Shown piece by piece: positions 31,667 to 36,000 of a stretch of 36,000 bases of DNA. The DNA lies in the NCBI GenBank assembly GCA_030141605.1, contig JAQGDQ010000398.1, positions 1 to 36,000 on the forward strand, written 5' to 3'. Origin of the DNA: Tubiluchus corallicola. Its lineage: Eukaryota > Priapulida > Priapulimorpha > Priapulimorphida > Tubiluchidae. The notes beneath the pieces are model-generated. The model made no database searches, was not told where the DNA came from, and was given only the letters and a program-made list of their open reading frames with translations. Numbering within the stretch: position 1 is the stretch's first letter; every line of letters begins with the position of its first letter. Made by a program: the position numbers and the translations under genes.

Positions 31667-34192
31667 ACATGTTTTTTGCTAAATTGTTGTCGATTTATTT
31701 TTCTGCTGATCTATTCTTGTAAAATTAACTATAACACATGAAGACGTGAATTCAAGAAAACAGTCAATACACGTATGTTGTTTTTCAGTTGTTTTTAATA
31801 AATGTTTTTTGAACTTATCATGTCTCAAAGTATGACTTGAATTCCATTTCAGAATGCACTGAATTATATATCTATAGATATCCCATGACATGGCATTTTG
31901 TGTTTGCCCCTTCAGAACACTACGGTGTAGTTACAAAATGTTGTACCTCATAGGTGTAATAAATTTATCATCATGGGTGTTTCCGTTACCCAACACAGCA
32001 CCGCTCATAATTGCGCCAAATTCCCCGATCTGCTGCCAAATGCCAAATATCTATGTCATTTAAAGCAAAATCGGACAATTTTAAACTGGAGATCAAAATA
32101 GTGTACTCTTCAAAATAATGAAAGGAAACATACATTTTTTTCAAAAATGACTTACGTGAAAGAATTATTACTACATAAACACAATTCCACATTCGCGTCA
32201 CTAGTTCTTCGCTGTTACATGCATTTCGCCGTTTGCTAGTTAAACGGGCACTAGCGCCTGCATTTCGGAAACGCATTGCACAAAAACAGGGTGCTATGCC
32301 TTTTGGTTCAGATGTGTTAGTTTGTGACGAACTACACACGTTCGACAGCTCATGCGTGAGTACAGCGGTAAATTTGAAATTTGGATTTTTATCTCAAAAC
32401 TTGCCTAGTTTTAGTACAACATACTAAATGTCTTACACTAGCACTGTACTTCAATTTTCGCTTTCGCAAACACGTTCAACAAGCTTGTGGAATGTTTTTG
32501 CTGTTGAAAATTATGTTCATTTGTGATGTCGTGAATAGTTGGGATCGCCCGCCTTAATTAAGCTTTTAATCTATTATTTAATTATCAGAAACGCTTTTGC
32601 AGTATTAATAGTGTTAAAATGTTTGCTTTTTATCCGGCTTGAAAATGGGATAGTTTCTGAAAAATCATCCTGTTTTTCTTTAAACAAGAAATTAGAGAAT
32701 CACTGAGCAAAGAATTGCTATTATCTTTCCCGGCACTGCAAGTTTATAGTTGTAATTGTGATATAAATAAGAAAAGGGGGATAAAGTGAAATGTCAAACA
32801 TGAAAGTGGCGCCGCGGCACATCATAGTGTGTTACATATAGATAAAATTCAAATGATGCTAAATCTTTTTCGCATCAAGCTGTAAACTAGGAAAGCAGCC
32901 CAGAACTATTTTAAAATGCATCTGATAATTTACGTGATACCATGCAAAAAACTGCATCATGTAATCTGCTCCATGGCAATTTTTTTAATGTTTTGTAATG
33001 GCCTTTGCAGCATTACATACAGATGGCTTCCAAATATTGTACTCTCAAATGCCAGGCAAAGGATTGTCAAAATAATTTAAACTGAATGTTGTTTAAAGGT
33101 CAAATACAGCCTGCTTTCTGAAGTTACGAATGCTCTAAATACGTTTTTCTGATATTTTTAACTTTTTCTGGGTGGTTTATGTAAGAGGAAATCGGATGTA
33201 GTGGTGTCATTTCCGATTAAAGTATGATAATGACAAGTACAATTAGAAATGCTTAATTAGCTTCTTAAAACAGGTAACGTCTGATTTCTTTTAAGTAAAA
33301 TTCAAACTGTGGTGGTCTTTATTTCTGGCGTAGAAATATCAATATTAGCCTTATTAATAAGAAATAATTTAGAGGAGAGCATGGCTGTTTCCCTTAACTT
33401 CATGAACAAGAAAATGATTATACACGTATCAGTAAATCAAAAGTATTTGTTGCTGTTTATGGTGGTCTGTGAATTCGTATGATACGATGCGCGTGAATAG
33501 CCAAGAAGACATGTGAAACTAGAAAGTCCTGAATTATAAAAGCCGACATTTATTAAATGACATAGAACAGAGCTAGACATATGAGGTACAAGTCTGCATT
33601 AAACCTTTGACACAAGCTCTCTGCCTTCAAAGCTGCAGGGCGGGCCTTTTTGTTAAACCTAGCGATGAGCAATCGATTTATACACATGGACAGAAATGTG
33701 TCATAACGTATTTGGACATGGCAACTTGGCAAATTCTGCATAGCAACTAAAATCTTTCAATTTTCTAATGTCTGTGCAGTCAGAGCCTGCTAATCGGGAT
33801 TCCCTGAGTTATATACCAAAATGATATCAATTATAAATTAATTAAACATTATGTCACTGTATCGAGTTATAAGATTCAGTGCTGCCTGCATTGCTTTTAA
33901 TATAAACTATAAATATGCGCAGGCAAATGAGATAATATTCACACTACATACAGAGCGATACTACAAAGAGATTGTACAGTTTAAACACTGAAAAAAATCA
34001 CAATTTCGTTTTTCAAAAAGATTTTCAATCCCTGAAAGTTCAAAAATGCATAAATTTTGCGAGGCTCGAAAGTTATTCCATGAATAACCAGCAAAGAAAC
34101 TTACAAGATTTTTCATTTAACAACGTACTTATAACATAACATATGAGCGAAGTTTGATATGCGCCAGATTTTTTTATTTCTGATAATCATAA
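31667..34192. other. Spacer between convergent genes, nothing recognised
   Basis: AT-rich. Short frames at 31679, 31986, 32233 and 33553 have no recognised domain. The AATAAA read on the minus strand at 34178-34173, 15 nt after the sulfotransferase stop, is a possible poly(A) signal. Confidence 0.5.
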
Positions 34193-35231
34193 TTAATATC
34201 TTGTAAATAAGCGTTGTTGCCTGTCTTGCAACTCTTGAGTAAACGAAATACCAGTTTTTATCAAATCACTGCAAAATTCTGGTGCATTTGATTTTAAAAC
34301 GTACGCGAAGGTTTTGTCTGAATAGGGTTTAAATTTTTCATCGGGCATATCTTTGCCAGAAATCTGTCCACTGGTGCACTGTTCTTTAGTGGAATTTATC
34401 AACTGTTTCAGCTGCCTGACATCTATTGCCATTGTTTGTTCGCCGTACGATTTCACTTTTTCATTAAAAATGTTAAGAAAAGATCTATAAAGTTTGTAGT
34501 CGCCACTATTCCACTCTTCTACCTTTTTTATAAGCGACTCATCCAGGTTCGTTTTATGGATAGAACTGCGTACATTAGTTTGTAAGACAACAACATCAGA
34601 CAGATTCCAGCGGAGAAGATCTTTTAACAGAATAAGTGATTCTTCGTGTTTTTCAGCGATCATCACAAGGTCAAATTCTCTGCGTATCATTTCAATTATG
34701 TCATCAACAGCCTGTCTGTTGCCCATTTTACTTACATCTAAACCGAAGTAATACAACACAACGTTTCGCAAGGTATTTACAGTGTATTTCCTGACCTTGG
34801 CGAACTTTTCTGGATCTTGCATAAACGAGTAAAAGTTTGCGCCTAGTCGTTTTTCAAGCTCATTGTAAGAATAATACGATTCCAACATGGCTGCCGGATG
34901 GCGAATAATAGTAACTAACTTTGCTTTTGGCATTATTCTTTTCACCGTATTTATACGTAATCTGGTATGTTGGCAAAATATATTGTAAATTCCTCTGGGG
35001 TGTTGTATGAGCATGTCAGTGGTGAATGGTTTTTGAATACCAAGATGCTGGTGCCCTCTATGAGGAAGAGCAAATGACAGGTTGTGCTTCTTACCGTATC
35101 TCATAAATATATTCATGAGCGAGGTGCTGGCACATTTGGGAATCTTGAGAAAGAAGATATTGTTTACAGGAGTGCCAGGAACATACTGGAAGTTAGTATG
35201 AAAGGGATCTAATAATCTTGGCAAAGAAGAC
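34193..35231 (-). CDS. Sulfotransferase exon 2 (catalytic domain)
   Basis: Starts after acceptor TATTTATAG at 35232 and runs to TAA 34195-34193. It holds the entire lumenal catalytic domain. A start inside this exon would leave out the membrane anchor, and the frame has no early ATG (the TTG at 35224 is Leu28). Confidence 0.93.
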
Positions 35232-35524
35232 CTATAAATAGATTAGCCTAGATTAATTGACATTGCCTAGAAGAAAATTTTAATTCATTTATGCCTAGTT
35301 GTTATAATTGATTGTTATACATAATTTTAACGTGACTTTCTTTGACTATTGTCGCTGTCGTTCGTTATCATTACCGTCGTCGTCGTCATCGTCGTAGTTG
35401 TCGTACTCATCATCATTCTAATCATCTCCACCGGTTTTATCAAGATCAGCAGCATTAGCAGTGGTTATTTACGTGTTTACTGTTAACAGCTATATATCTA
35501 TCTGTCTATCTTTCTATCTATCTA

Positions 35525-35559
<35 letters not shown>

Positions 35560-35572
35560 ATATATTTTTTTT

Positions 35573-35625
<53 letters not shown>

Positions 35626-35974
35626 ACATATATATATTAAGAAAATAGAAAGGCGCCAAGGTTTCATGGAAAAGGGAGCTGAACTAAAAGACCTTTGTGA
35701 TACAAACACAGTGACAATTCTTGACTTGTATCACAGTGATTTTGGTTCGAAACCATTGACACTTTGTCGTATCTACCATTTTTCATAGTCAACATTTATG
35801 TGGTTTTTTAAGTTTAACGCAAACATTTTACAACTGCCATATCAATAAATTAACATCTTGTTCATTAGTTTCAGGTTTTTATATTACAATGAATGCTTAC
35901 CTGTAGTATGATATGAAGCAAAGAAAACAAAAGCTCAGCAGTAATAATACAAGCTGTCGTTTCAAAACAGTCAT
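34193..35974 (-). CDS. Galactose-3-O-sulfotransferase (GAL3ST family), 2 exons
   Basis: Exons 35974-35901 and 35231-34193 join in phase 2 (AG|G, Arg25) across a 669-bp GT-AG intron, giving 370 aa, slightly shorter than vertebrate GAL3ST proteins. Residues about 7-24 form a signal anchor, as expected for a type II Golgi membrane enzyme. The PAPS 5'-phosphosulfate loop is FFLKIPKCASTSLMNIF (residues 51-67) and the 3'-phosphate motif is LVTIIRHPAAMLESYYSY (130-147). Family blocks NIFCQHTRLR, HEESLILLKDLLRW and KVEEWNSGDYKLY follow. The enzyme family transfers sulfate from PAPS to the 3-OH of galactose on glycolipids or glycans. The overall pattern resembles the galactosylceramide sulfotransferase branch, but acceptor specificity cannot be read from sequence. 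The gene is convergent with the DM13 gene. The 5' UTR leaves the window. Confidence 0.92.
35335..35621. repeat. Microsatellite cluster in the sulfotransferase intron
   Basis: Degenerate GTC/ATC triplets (35335-35425) are followed by CTAT repeats, a (CT)n run (about 35523-35559) and (TA)n (about 35574-35621). Confidence 0.9.
35901..35974 (-). CDS. Sulfotransferase exon 1 (signal anchor)
   Basis: It encodes MTVLKRQLVLLLLSFCFLCF then ISYY: a short basic cytosolic end followed by a hydrophobic membrane helix. It ends AG|GTAAGC, phase 2. The context GAAACATGA suits initiation. Confidence 0.85.
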
Positions 35975-36000
35975 GTTTCAGTTATGCAGTTAAATGCAAC

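Noticed and set aside
1-36000. CRISPR array, bacterial operon or phage content
   Set aside because: Spliced genes with GT-AG introns and animal transposons show this is eukaryotic nuclear DNA; the tandem repeats lack spacer-repeat organisation.

Overview
The window is AT-rich animal nuclear DNA: split genes with GT-AG introns, many microsatellites, MITE-like elements and decayed non-LTR retrotransposons. Gene content (a secreted pentraxin/LamG-like protein, a secreted tandem-DM13 protein, a galactose-3-O-sulfotransferase) and repeat style suggest an aquatic invertebrate, for example a tunicate, another invertebrate deuterostome or a cnidarian. The sequence alone does not fix the species.

Three protein genes were rebuilt exon by exon. 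(1) Minus strand, 13401 to 4608: seven exons encode a signal peptide plus a pentraxin/laminin-G-like jelly-roll domain, about 304 aa. Every junction is in phase except that exon 3 carries one extra base and an in-frame TAA, so the gene is a null allele, a young pseudogene or an assembly error. (2) Plus strand, 22786 to 30760: eight exons encode a 281-aa secreted protein with two DM13 domains. Both domains are cut by introns of the same phase at the same places, pointing to an internal duplication. (3) Minus strand, 35974 to 34193: two exons encode a 370-aa type II Golgi sulfotransferase of the GAL3ST family, the first exon holding the signal anchor.

Layout: 1-3778 is a macro-repeat (A/C satellite, GAT/CAT-rich spacer, three copies of an 800-bp element). 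3779-4607 is the 3' flank of gene 1. 4608-13401 is gene 1, with introns holding a 17-bp minisatellite, CAA and GAG tracts and retroelement scraps. 13402-22785 is a repeat-rich spacer between two divergent genes; it contains a fold-back element, a MITE, two inverted copies of a family with a conserved 20-nt core, and a third copy split by a pogo-like MITE with TA target duplication. 22786-30760 is gene 2, whose introns hold three decayed non-LTR elements, an inverted-repeat element built from 60-bp tandem repeats, and a 143-bp hammerhead-like palindromic insertion with a 12-bp target duplication. 30761-34192 lies between convergent genes 2 and 3 and holds two abutting candidate inverted-repeat elements. 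34193-35974 is gene 3.

Genes 1 and 2 encode secretory-pathway proteins read divergently, and gene 3 a predicted Golgi enzyme convergent with gene 2. Nothing shows that they form one pathway; there is no operon-like spacing. The most novel material is in the repeats: the hammerhead-like nested insertion, the 20-nt core shared by two otherwise different repeat families, and the 60-bp-repeat inverted element.
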